Notes under the pieces: generated by a model
Seen by the model: the letters and a program-made list of their open reading frames with translations, nothing else
The model's database searches: none
Told to the model about the DNA's origin: nothing
Shown here: positions 55,343 through 64,000 of the stretch, piece after piece
Position numbering within the stretch: position 1 is the first letter of the stretch
Layout: each line of letters begins with the position of its first letter
Assembly (NCBI GenBank): GCA_900473915.1
Contig: UCNG01000020.1
Coordinates: 1,221 to 65,220 of the forward strand
DNA from: Hyphomicrobiales bacterium
GTDB taxonomy: Bacteria; Pseudomonadota; Alphaproteobacteria; Rhizobiales; Rhizobiaceae
Length of the DNA stretch: 64,000 nt
Direction: 5' to 3'
Program-made: the position numbers and the translations under genes

Positions 55343-56671
55343 TCAAACAGGCGGGGTTCCGTTGTCTCGCAGGACTTCGCCCGCGAGATAAAGCGATCCG
55401 CCAATCAGGATGCGCGGCGGCGCTTCATCCGAAGGCCATGTGTCGCGCAAAAGTTTCAACGCATTGGCAACCGAATGCACGGGCTCTGCCGAAAGATTGG
55501 CCTTCTGCGCGGAAACCGCCAGCTCGTCATTGGGAATGCCCGCATCGCTGGACGGGATGGGCACGGTGAAAACATGCCGCGCCATGCCGGAAAAGGCTTC
55601 GAAATAGCCGACCGGGTCCTTGGTGTTGATCATGCCGGTGATGAGGAACAGCGGGCGTGCATTGCGCTCTTCTAGATCGCCGAAGGCTTCCGCGATCACG
55701 GCGCCCGCACCCGGATTATGACCGCCATCAAGCCAGATTTCGGATGCTGCCGGGGCCATATCCACGAGCGCGCCATGGGTAAGCCGCTGCATGCGGGCAG
55801 GCCAGTCCACCACCATCAGCGCTTTTTCGACTGCCTTGTCGGTCAGGCTGAAACCGGCCATCTGCACGGCCTCGATTGCGGCTGCGGCATTGGAAATCTG
55901 ATGGCGTCCGGGCAGGCGCGGCAGAGGCAGGTCGATCAGGCCATCCTCGTTCTGGAACACCATGCGACCATGCTCTTCGAAGGCGAGAAAATCCTGTCCG
56001 TAGACCGAAACCGGACAGTCAAGCCGGTCTGCTGTCGAGACAAGCACTTCCCGCGCCGCATCGAAGGGCTGGAAGCCGACGACGACCGGGCATTCCTTCT
56101 TGATGATGCCAGCCTTTTCGGCGGCAATAAGCTCCACACGGTCACCGAGATAGGCCTGATGGTCGATGGAAACCGGCATGATGAGCGAGACGGCGGGATC
56201 GGTAATGACATTGGTGGCGTCGAAACGCCCACCGAGGCCCACTTCCATGACGACGACATCCGCCGGATGCTCGGAAAAGAGCACGAAGGCCACAGCGGTC
56301 AGGATTTCGAAAACGGTGATGTGCTGCCCGCCATTGGCCGCTGCAACACGTTCTATGGCGTCGGCCAGAACATCATCGCTGACCAGCTTTCCGCCGCCGG
56401 GCGCCGCCAGACGATAGCGCTCGTGCCAGTGGACAAGGTGCGGCGAAGTGTGGACGTGAACGTCGAAGCCGCCTGCCTCCAGAAGCGCACGGCAGAAAGC
56501 GGTCGCCGATCCCTTGCCGTTGGTTCCGGCAATGTGGATGACCGGCGGCAGTTTCAGATGCGGGTTACCGAGCTTTTCCAGAAGAGCTCGGATGCGGTCC
56601 AGGGAAAGATCAAATCCCTTTGGATGCAACTGCATAAGCCGCTCGATTGCGGCGGCGGCTTTTTCTGTCAC
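55343..56671 (-). CDS. folC: Bifunctional dihydrofolate/folylpolyglutamate synthase
   Basis: The 442-residue Mur-ligase-family enzyme has the P-loop IAGTNGKGSATAFC, the DVHVHTSPHLVHWHERYRL omega-loop region and the C-terminal WLDGGHNPGAG. It adds glutamate to dihydropteroate and to folates. The gene follows accD by two bases as the last member of the trpFBA-accD-folC transcript on the minus strand. Confidence 0.95.
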   Translation of the reverse strand: MTEKAAAAIERLMQLHPKGFDLSLDRIRALLEKLGNPHLKLPPVIHIAGTNGKGSATAFCRALLEAGGFDVHVHTSPHLVHWHERYRLAAPGGGKLVSDDVLADAIERVAAANGGQHITVFEILTAVAFVLFSEHPADVVVMEVGLGGRFDATNVITDPAVSLIMPVSIDHQAYLGDRVELIAAEKAGIIKKECPVVVGFQPFDAAREVLVSTADRLDCPVSVYGQDFLAFEEHGRMVFQNEDGLIDLPLPRLPGRHQISNAAAAIEAVQMAGFSLTDKAVEKALMVVDWPARMQRLTHGALVDMAPAASEIWLDGGHNPGAGAVIAEAFGDLEERNARPLFLITGMINTKDPVGYFEAFSGMARHVFTVPIPSSDAGIPNDELAVSAQKANLSAEPVHSVANALKLLRDTWPSDEAPPRILIGGSLYLAGEVLRDNGTPPV

Positions 56672-56673
56672 GA

Positions 56674-57579
56674 TCAGGCTGCCTTGCTGTTTGCTTCCGT
56701 CTTCTTGGCGTCCGGAGTATCGCTGTTGGCAGGCTGCTTGGTCATGATCTTGAGGAGGCGCGCAATCGTGCTCTTCAATTCAAGGCGAGAGACGACCATG
56801 TCGACCATGCCGTGTTCCATGAGATAATCGGCGCTCTGGAAGCCCTCGGGGAGCTTTTCGCGGATCGTCTGTTCGATGACGCGCGGTCCGGCAAAGCCGA
56901 TCAGTGCGCCGGGTTCGGCGATGTGGATATCGCCCAGCATGGCATAGGAAGCCGTCACGCCGCCGGTGGTCGGATTGGTCAGGACGACGATATAGGGCAG
57001 GCCTGCTTCTTTCAGCATTTCCACGGCAACCGTGGTGCGCGGAAGCTGCATGAGCGACAGGATGCCTTCCTGCATGCGTGCGCCACCGGAGGCGGCGAAC
57101 AGAACCATGGGACGCTTCAGCTCGATGGCCTTTTCAAAGCCCTGGATGATCGCTTCGCCGGCGCCCATGCCAAGCGAGCCGCCCATGAAGCCGAAATCCT
57201 GAACGGTGGCGACAATCGGCAGGCCTTCGATGGTGCCGATGCCGTTGACGATGGCGTCATCCATGCCGGTGCGAGTGCGGTAATCCTTGAGACGATCGAT
57301 ATATTTCTTCTCGTCGCGGAATTTCAGCGGATCGACCGGCACTTTTGGTGCTTCAAGCGTGGTGTATTCGCCATTGTCGAAGAAGAAGCGCAGGCGATCC
57401 TTTGCCTTGATGCGCATGTGATGGCCCGAGGAGGGAATCACAAACTGGTTGCTCTCAAGGTCCTTGTGAAACACCATTTCACCGGTCGACGGATCCTTGA
57501 TCCAAAGGTTTTCCGGCATTTCACGACGCCCGAGCATCGAATTGATCTTCGGACGGACGTAGTTGGTGATCCAGTTCAT
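56674..57579 (-). CDS. accD: Acetyl-CoA carboxylase carboxyltransferase subunit beta
   Basis: The 301-residue AccD contains the crotonase-like transferase domain, with [25 protein letters not shown] and [17 protein letters not shown]. The N-terminal zinc-ribbon segment keeps its layout ([35 protein letters not shown]), but all four zinc-ligand cysteines are replaced. This loss is known in part in relatives and is complete here. With AccA it moves carboxyl from biotin to acetyl-CoA for fatty-acid synthesis. It lies between trpA and folC. Confidence 0.95.
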   Translation of the reverse strand: MNWITNYVRPKINSMLGRREMPENLWIKDPSTGEMVFHKDLESNQFVIPSSGHHMRIKAKDRLRFFFDNGEYTTLEAPKVPVDPLKFRDEKKYIDRLKDYRTRTGMDDAIVNGIGTIEGLPIVATVQDFGFMGGSLGMGAGEAIIQGFEKAIELKRPMVLFAASGGARMQEGILSLMQLPRTTVAVEMLKEAGLPYIVVLTNPTTGGVTASYAMLGDIHIAEPGALIGFAGPRVIEQTIREKLPEGFQSADYLMEHGMVDMVVSRLELKSTIARLLKIMTKQPANSDTPDAKKTEANSKAA

Positions 57580-57659
57580 GACATTTGGTTCCGTTTCTTG
57601 TTCTTCGGCAAAGAGCTTCAGCCGCCTAGCACTTTTAAGATGTGCCCTAAATGGACGAT

Positions 57660-58499
57660 TTATTGGGCGGCTTCAAGGCGTGTGGCGCGAACACTCTCTG
57701 CAAGAGCGTGGACAAGCCGGGTTGCGGCGGCGACAGGATCGCCCTTCGCCTTGCCGTTTTCGTCCAGTTCACCGGCAATCGCGTTGACAATCGCCGTGCC
57801 GACGACGACGCCATCCGCATGGGCGGCGATGGCTGCGGCGTGCTCCGGCGTCTTGACGCCGAAACCGACGCAGATCGGCAGATCGGTGCTCTTCTTGATG
57901 TGGCGCACGGCTTCGCCAACCTTTGCCGTATCGGCAATGGCCGAACCGGTAATGCCGTTCATCGAGACGTAATAGACGAAGCCCGATGAATTATGCAGCA
58001 CCTTCGGCAGGCGCTTGTCGTCGGTGGTCGGCGTGGTGAGGCGAATGAAATTGATGCCCGCCTTCATGGCCGGAATGCAAAGCTCGGCATCCATTTCGGA
58101 AGGAAGATCGACAACGATCAGCCCATCCACGCCGGAAGCCTTGGCATCAGCCAGAAAGCGCTCCACGCCATAGATATAGATCGGGTTGTAATAGCCCATC
58201 ATCACGATCGGAGTCGTGTCGTCTTCCTTGCGGAATTCTGCCGCCATATGCAGCGTCTTCGCCAAGGTCTGGCCAGCGTTGAGAGCGCGAAGGCCTGCCG
58301 CCTGAATAGCCGGACCGTCCGCCATCGGATCGGAAAATGGCATGCCAAGCTCGATCACGTCCGCACCGGCCTTTGGCAGGGCTTTCATCACCTTGAGCGA
58401 GGTTTCGAGATCCGGATCGCCACCCATGAAATAGGTAACGAGCGCCGGACGGCCCTCGGCCTTCAGTTCAGCGAATTTGGTGTCGATGCGAGTAGTCAT
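57660..58499 (-). CDS. trpA: Tryptophan synthase alpha subunit
   Basis: The 279-residue TIM barrel cleaves indole-glycerol phosphate. The catalytic glutamate is in [14 protein letters not shown], with the second acidic residue in the same motif. The phosphate-binding [10 protein letters not shown] and [10 protein letters not shown] are also present. The start at 58499 is coupled to the stop of the preceding small gene (ATGA). That gene separates it from trpB, an unusual arrangement for trpBA. Confidence 0.97.
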   Translation of the reverse strand: MTTRIDTKFAELKAEGRPALVTYFMGGDPDLETSLKVMKALPKAGADVIELGMPFSDPMADGPAIQAAGLRALNAGQTLAKTLHMAAEFRKEDDTTPIVMMGYYNPIYIYGVERFLADAKASGVDGLIVVDLPSEMDAELCIPAMKAGINFIRLTTPTTDDKRLPKVLHNSSGFVYYVSMNGITGSAIADTAKVGEAVRHIKKSTDLPICVGFGVKTPEHAAAIAAHADGVVVGTAIVNAIAGELDENGKAKGDPVAAATRLVHALAESVRATRLEAAQ

Positions 58500-58966
58500 A
58501 CCGTGCCCCGTGGCAAAGTGCGCGCCAGATAGTCGGCAACGGGCTTGCCCGCCATCGCCGTTTCCATCCATGCGCGCCGTTCAAAGTCTATGATTCCCAG
58601 TTCCCACACGCAGGCCATCAAGAGCGGCTGTGCGGGCATGAATTCCACCTCGTCGCCGAGTTCCGACTGCCAGAGGATTTCCGTGGCAATGCCGCCCTCG
58701 AGCCACCAGTGCAGGAGCAGCCACAGGCCATCCTCACCCTGATGCAGAATCGCGAAACCCACGCCCAGATGCGGCAGGGCGGCGAGCTTTTCGGCGGCGG
58801 TTTCAATCTGTCTGCGAGCGAGGCCGACAGCGGCTTCCGCGACAGGATTGGCCGGATCGGCTTCGATGATGTTGAGCTTGATCGTCGCCGGACCGCACGT
58901 CGTCAGGCCGTCGAACCATGCGGCGCGCGGCTTGTAGACGGAGATTTCGGCGACGTCGTTGCCCAT
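58496..58966 (-). CDS. Uncharacterised protein between trpB and trpA
   Basis: The 156-residue product has no motif I recognise. It is acidic and tryptophan-rich, with [27 protein letters not shown] and [14 protein letters not shown], and has no signal peptide or clear membrane helix. The start at 58966 lies one base after the trpB stop, and its own stop overlaps the trpA start, so it is translated within the trp operon. A role in tryptophan synthase assembly or regulation is conceivable but not shown. Confidence 0.75.
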   Translation of the reverse strand: MGNDVAEISVYKPRAAWFDGLTTCGPATIKLNIIEADPANPVAEAAVGLARRQIETAAEKLAALPHLGVGFAILHQGEDGLWLLLHWWLEGGIATEILWQSELGDEVEFMPAQPLLMACVWELGIIDFERRAWMETAMAGKPVADYLARTLPRGTV

Positions 58967-58967
58967 G

Positions 58968-60859
<1,892 letters not shown>

Positions 60860-60898
60860 AGGTTTCCCGTCGCACAAATCAGGGCACTACTCAAGTTG

Positions 60899-61534
60899 CT
60901 ATCGGACCGGATGCCCGTCAAAACCCTGTGCAATCAGAAAATCATACGCCTCCATGACCTCAAGGGGAACTGCCTGCGCGATCTGGTAGCCCTTGGCGGG
61001 ATATTCCAGAATGCGTTGCAGGTCGCCAGTCATCTCATGGATAAGCATTTCGACCGGATGATCCGCCGTCGGCTGGTCTTCAAAGGCGGTGAGGGGAGCG
61101 GTGATGCTTGCGCGCGCTTCCGGCCATTGGCGCGCCACGGTCGCCAGAACGCGGCGCTGGGTCTGCGGCTTTGTCACAAGGATGGCGCTGATGGCGCCGG
61201 GCGCAAGCCTTTCGCGGCTGAACCTTATGTTTTCGCCGATATTGGTGGCATTGGGCTCGATCGTGATCGCTTTTTCCGGCACGCCGCGCTTGATGGCGAT
61301 TTCGGCAAAGGCTTCCGCTTCGCTTGTCTTATAGAGCTTTTCCGTCCAGTGACCGCTTTTGCCGGTGAATACCAGCCAGGTCGCCATGCCTTCGAGAAAA
61401 AGATCGGCTGCTCTTTCGGCCACGCGCGGATCATAGCTGCCGAGCCCGATGATGACATCGGCGGTTTCCAGCGGATCATAGATGCAGTGATAATCCCACA
61501 GCACCTTGGCGGCGGTCATTATGGATGGGTTCAT
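60899..61534 (-). CDS. YdcF/DUF218 family protein
   Basis: The 211-residue protein has the DUF218 core: DVIIGLGSYDPRVAERAADLFLEG, LVFTGKSGHWTEK, TSEAEAFAEIAIKRGVPEKAITIEPNATNIGENIRFS and AILVTKPQTQRRVLAT. YdcF-like proteins bind S-adenosylmethionine in E. coli; others act on envelope components. No membrane helix is present here, unlike SanA-type members. The start overlaps the stop of the metallopeptidase gene (ATGA), so both are coupled. Confidence 0.85.
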   Translation of the reverse strand: MNPSIMTAAKVLWDYHCIYDPLETADVIIGLGSYDPRVAERAADLFLEGMATWLVFTGKSGHWTEKLYKTSEAEAFAEIAIKRGVPEKAITIEPNATNIGENIRFSRERLAPGAISAILVTKPQTQRRVLATVARQWPEARASITAPLTAFEDQPTADHPVEMLIHEMTGDLQRILEYPAKGYQIAQAVPLEVMEAYDFLIAQGFDGHPVR

Positions 61535-62295
61535 GTAAAGTCGATAGCCTGTAATGCGCTGCCATTGCGCTTCAGCCAAGCCTTGCAGCGCTCCGTGTCG
61601 GGGCAAAGCTCATGGCAGAGTTTCCAGAATTTGGGCCCATGGTTCATCTCGATGAGATGGGCCACTTCATGGGCGACAAGATAATTGATCACCGGGGCAG
61701 GCGCCATGCCGATGCGCCAGGAGAAGGAAAGGACGCCGTCCGAGGTGCACGATCCCCAGCGGCTTTTCGTATCCTTGAAACGCACCGCTTTCGCCTTGCG
61801 GCCAACAGCGGCGGTGTGGCGGGTGACAAGCGCCTCGATCTCGCGCTTCACCTCGCGCTTGATGTGATCGGCAACGCGGCGCGGCAGATGTGCCGGGTCA
61901 CCATGGACGAGCAGGATGTTGCCTTCAAGAAGCTCGGTCGTGCCGCGTCCCGGCTGGTGCACGATCTTGTGCGGAACGCCGCGCAAGGGGATTTTGATAC
62001 CGGCGCGCACGCCCGGCTGGTCTGGCAGTTTTGCGATGCGGCTTTCGATCCAGCCTTCATGGCGATTGAGGAAACTCAGCACTTCGCGCTCGGGAAGTCC
62101 GGGCGGAACCGTGACGCGCAATCCCTTGCCGCCGGTTTCGATGCGCAAGGTCAGCCGTTTGGCACGGGGATTTTCGAAAACGCGCAAGGGAAGTTCCCGC
62201 CCAGCGACCGCGTGAATGCGTTCGCTGCGAACGGTTGTCGTCCCAGCGGATGCCCCTTTGCCGCTGATTTGCCGAAGAAAGGAAAGGCCCATCAT
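61531..62295 (-). CDS. YgjP/SprT-like M48-type metallopeptidase (COG1451)
   Basis: The 254-residue protein has the zinc-binding HEVAHLIEMNHGPKFW motif (HExxH plus a downstream His). It also has the preceding family signature RFKDTKSRWGSCTSDGVLSFSWRIGMAP. COG1451 proteins are predicted metal-dependent hydrolases; biological targets are not established. It is the first gene of a two-gene leftward unit with the YdcF-like gene. Confidence 0.88.
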   Translation of the reverse strand: MMGLSFLRQISGKGASAGTTTVRSERIHAVAGRELPLRVFENPRAKRLTLRIETGGKGLRVTVPPGLPEREVLSFLNRHEGWIESRIAKLPDQPGVRAGIKIPLRGVPHKIVHQPGRGTTELLEGNILLVHGDPAHLPRRVADHIKREVKREIEALVTRHTAAVGRKAKAVRFKDTKSRWGSCTSDGVLSFSWRIGMAPAPVINYLVAHEVAHLIEMNHGPKFWKLCHELCPDTERCKAWLKRNGSALQAIDFT

Positions 62296-62347
62296 TCAAG
62301 AATAAGCGATTCGTTCAAAAAGCCAGAAAAATTTGCAGCTCAAAGCA

Positions 62348-62374
62348 AAACGGCGCGGTTTGACCGCGCCGTTT
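62348..62374. terminator. Terminator between DUF2852 gene and metallopeptidase gene
   Basis: AAACGGCGCGGT (62348-62359) pairs perfectly with ACCGCGCCGTTT (62363-62374) around three bases. On the minus strand it is followed by TTTTGCTTTG. It would end the DUF2852 transcript. Confidence 0.8.
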
Positions 62375-62401
62375 CCAAGGTTTTCAGGGCGTTAGGGCAT
62401 T

Positions 62402-62848
62402 TCAAACATCGGTGATGTCGTTCTTGCCACCCTTGGCAGGCGTCTTCTTCGCGCTGGCACGGCGCTCGGCCATGAAGCGGTCGAATTCTTGCTTATCGCG
62501 GGCACGGCGCAATTCTGCGGCATAGGCTTCGAATTCGGCGCGTGCTTCTTCAAGCTTGCGGCGTTCTTCGGCCAGTCGCTCCAGCTCGGCACGACGCCAC
62601 TCATCAAAGGCCTCGTTGCCGGTGGTGCCGCCGAAGTTGAAGCTTTCGCCCTTGTGGCAGTTGCGGAACGAGCCAAACATGGAATCGGTTTTCTCGTTCA
62701 CACCGCGCTTGAATCCTTCGAGGCGATCACCCCAGAGGATATAGGCGAGCATGGCAAGGCCAAGCGGCCAGAACAGGAAAAAGCCGAGCACCATCAGCGC
62801 AATCGTGGCTGGCGTCCATGCCGGGCGGATCAATGCAGTATTGGTCAT
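62402..62848 (-). CDS. DUF2852 membrane protein
   Basis: The 148-residue protein has an N-terminal helix pair (residues 12-40: ATIALMVLGFFLFWPLGLAMLAYILWG). A linker with GSFRNCHKG follows, then a long charged coiled coil (residues 80-130: EWRRAELERLAEERRKLEEARAEFEAYAAEL). It belongs to DUF2852, found in alphaproteobacteria, with no assigned function. The start at 62848 follows ACGGAGCAGACC. It stands as a single-gene unit with its own terminator. Confidence 0.85.
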   Translation of the reverse strand: MTNTALIRPAWTPATIALMVLGFFLFWPLGLAMLAYILWGDRLEGFKRGVNEKTDSMFGSFRNCHKGESFNFGGTTGNEAFDEWRRAELERLAEERRKLEEARAEFEAYAAELRRARDKQEFDRFMAERRASAKKTPAKGGKNDITDV

Positions 62849-63043
62849 GGTCTGCTCCGTCAAAAAAAGCGCATGCCATCAAACCGTTCGACAATCGTTC
62901 GGCTACATGCGCGAAACCAGGGCCAGCCAGCCCACCCATGCGGGCATTTCTTCTGGCGGCTTGATATCGACGTGGTGAGAAGATTGCGGCTTTTCAAGAA
63001 TGCAACCTGCGGATTCAGGCCATACGTCCCCTAACCAATGTGA

Positions 63044-64000
63044 TTAATTCGAAATTTTTTTGCGGAGATGCTCAAGAAAAGTGACGCAAAGTCCGGCTAT
63101 CAGCGCCCAGAAGGCGGAACCGATGCCGAAAAACGCCATGCCGGAGGCTGTCACCGCAAAGGTTATGGTCGCGGCAAGTCGCTCCTGTTCATCCTTCAGC
63201 GCCAGTGACATGGCGTTGATGAACGGGCCGGTCAGGGCAAGCCCGGCAACAAGGGCGATGAGCGTCACCGGCAATACGGCAAAGATTGCGACCAGTGACG
63301 CTCCGAAGAGGGCAAACACGACATAGATCGCAGCATAGACCGGCCCGGTCAGCCAGCGTTTGGCGTGATCCGGATGCGCGTCCGGGTTGGTGCAAAGTGC
63401 TGCCGAGATCGCGGCAAGATTGGTGGTGGATGCGCCAAAAGGAGCAGTCAACAGTGAAAACAGGCCGGTTACCCGCAGGCAGGCACTGGTAGGCGGCTCA
63501 TAGCCGGAAGCGCGCAGCACGGCGAAGCCCGGCAGGTTTTGCGACGCCATGGTCACCAGATAGAGCGGGACCGCAATACCGATCATCGCGCCCATGTGAA
63601 ACTGCGGCCAGATGAGGGTGAGCGTGGAAATTTCAGGCGCGGGCAGCGCGGGCGACCGCCCCGTGACCAGAGCAAAGACCATGCCGATGACCAGAACGGC
63701 AATGACGGCGAGCGACGGATTGAACAGGCGGATGATGAAGAACAGCGCCACCAGCGGCAGGACGAAAACCGGATCGCCGGGCACGGTCTTGGCGGCGGCA
63801 ATGACGAAACTGAGGAGCACACCCGCCAGCATGCCCGATGCGACGGAAGCCGGGATGCGTGAAACGAGCACCGACAACTGGCGGATCAGCCCGGTGGCGA
63901 CCAGTGCCAATGCAGTCACGATGAAAGCGCCGACCGCTTCCGGCATGGTGAAGCCGGCGCTGGCTCCGATCAGCGCCAGCCCCGGCGTGGACCAGGCGGC
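63044..64000 (-). CDS. benE: BenE-family benzoate/H+ symporter (5' end beyond window)
   Basis: At least 318 residues of a polytopic transporter are visible, in the BenE (benzoate:H+ symporter) family. The open frame continues upstream of the first internal ATG (63946) to the window edge, with AWSTPGLALIGASAGFT, the family's conserved WSTPG segment. The N-terminal part is therefore cut off by the right boundary. Later markers are PLYLVTMASQNLPGFAVLRASGY and APFGASTTNLAAISAAL. No benzoate-degradation genes are nearby, so the substrate is uncertain. Confidence 0.88.
   Translation of the reverse strand, partial: AAWSTPGLALIGASAGFTMPEAVGAFIVTALALVATGLIRQLSVLVSRIPASVASGMLAGVLLSFVIAAAKTVPGDPVFVLPLVALFFIIRLFNPSLAVIAVLVIGMVFALVTGRSPALPAPEISTLTLIWPQFHMGAMIGIAVPLYLVTMASQNLPGFAVLRASGYEPPTSACLRVTGLFSLLTAPFGASTTNLAAISAALCTNPDAHPDHAKRWLTGPVYAAIYVVFALFGASLVAIFAVLPVTLIALVAGLALTGPFINAMSLALKDEQERLAATITFAVTASGMAFFGIGSAFWALIAGLCVTFLEHLRKKISN

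Overview
The window looks like the replication-origin region of the main chromosome of a Brucella/Ochrobactrum-type alphaproteobacterium (Rhizobiales, Brucellaceae). The basis is the high-GC coding with dense ATGA-type overlaps, the hemE / pyruvate-phosphate-dikinase-regulator pair flanking a DnaA-box-rich intergenic region, the rho-mnmE-mnmG-rsmG-parA-parB run, perfect parS sites, a ChvI/ChvG (BvrR/BvrS) two-component system linked to HprK/EIIA-Man/HPr, and protein sequences I recognise as Brucella-like. This is from memory; no database was searched. I see no rRNA, tRNA, CRISPR array, prophage or insertion sequence.

Layout. 1-3 kb: a cytochrome b561, a repeat-bearing non-coding stretch, and an ABC permease/ATPase pair without a binding protein. 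3-16 kb: holA, then the leftward origin-flanking block parB, parA, rsmG, mnmG, mnmE, rho, hemJ, hemE, with one rightward thioredoxin-domain gene; three parS sites lie between 6.7 and 8.9 kb. 15.45-15.90 kb: the predicted oriC, with DnaA-box-like 9-mers, an AT-rich stretch and five GANTC sites packed into 39 bp. 16-20 kb: rightward PPDK regulator, maf, aroE, coaE, dnaQ. 19.6-25 kb: secB, fxsA, Tim44-like, mltA, Smr, an XRE regulator and DUF1402. 25-31.8 kb: hslVU (with DUF2585 between) divergent from hisB-DUF2628-hisHAF-hisE. 31.8-36 kb: coaA, a PhzF-like gene, arfB, pckA. 36-41 kb: chvI-chvG-hprK-EIIA-HPr and a racemase-like protein without catalytic cysteines. 41-47.8 kb: ahcY, divL, a tsaE-amgK fusion, murU. 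47.8-55 kb: addB, addA, trxA and a small secreted Gly-rich protein. 55-61.6 kb: leftward trpF-trpB-unknown-trpA-accD-folC. 61-64 kb: YdcF-like, a YgjP-type metalloprotease, DUF2852 and a benE transporter cut by the right edge.

How it fits together. oriC, parS and ParAB form the replication/segregation module, and DivL and the GANTC cluster tie into alphaproteobacterial cell-cycle control. ChvGI with the truncated HprK and the sugar-free PTS proteins forms a phospho-signalling block next to pckA. The TsaE-AmgK fusion followed by MurU combines tRNA modification with cell-wall sugar recycling.

The most noteworthy signals are: a dispersed palindromic repeat family (about ten copies), one copy of which is translated in frame inside a DUF2628 gene; the MurI-like protein with both catalytic cysteines replaced by serine; the GANTC cluster in oriC; a 16-bp tandem repeat spanning a stop codon; a 60-bp low-GC rare-codon patch in addB; and an unrecognised gene translationally embedded between trpB and trpA.
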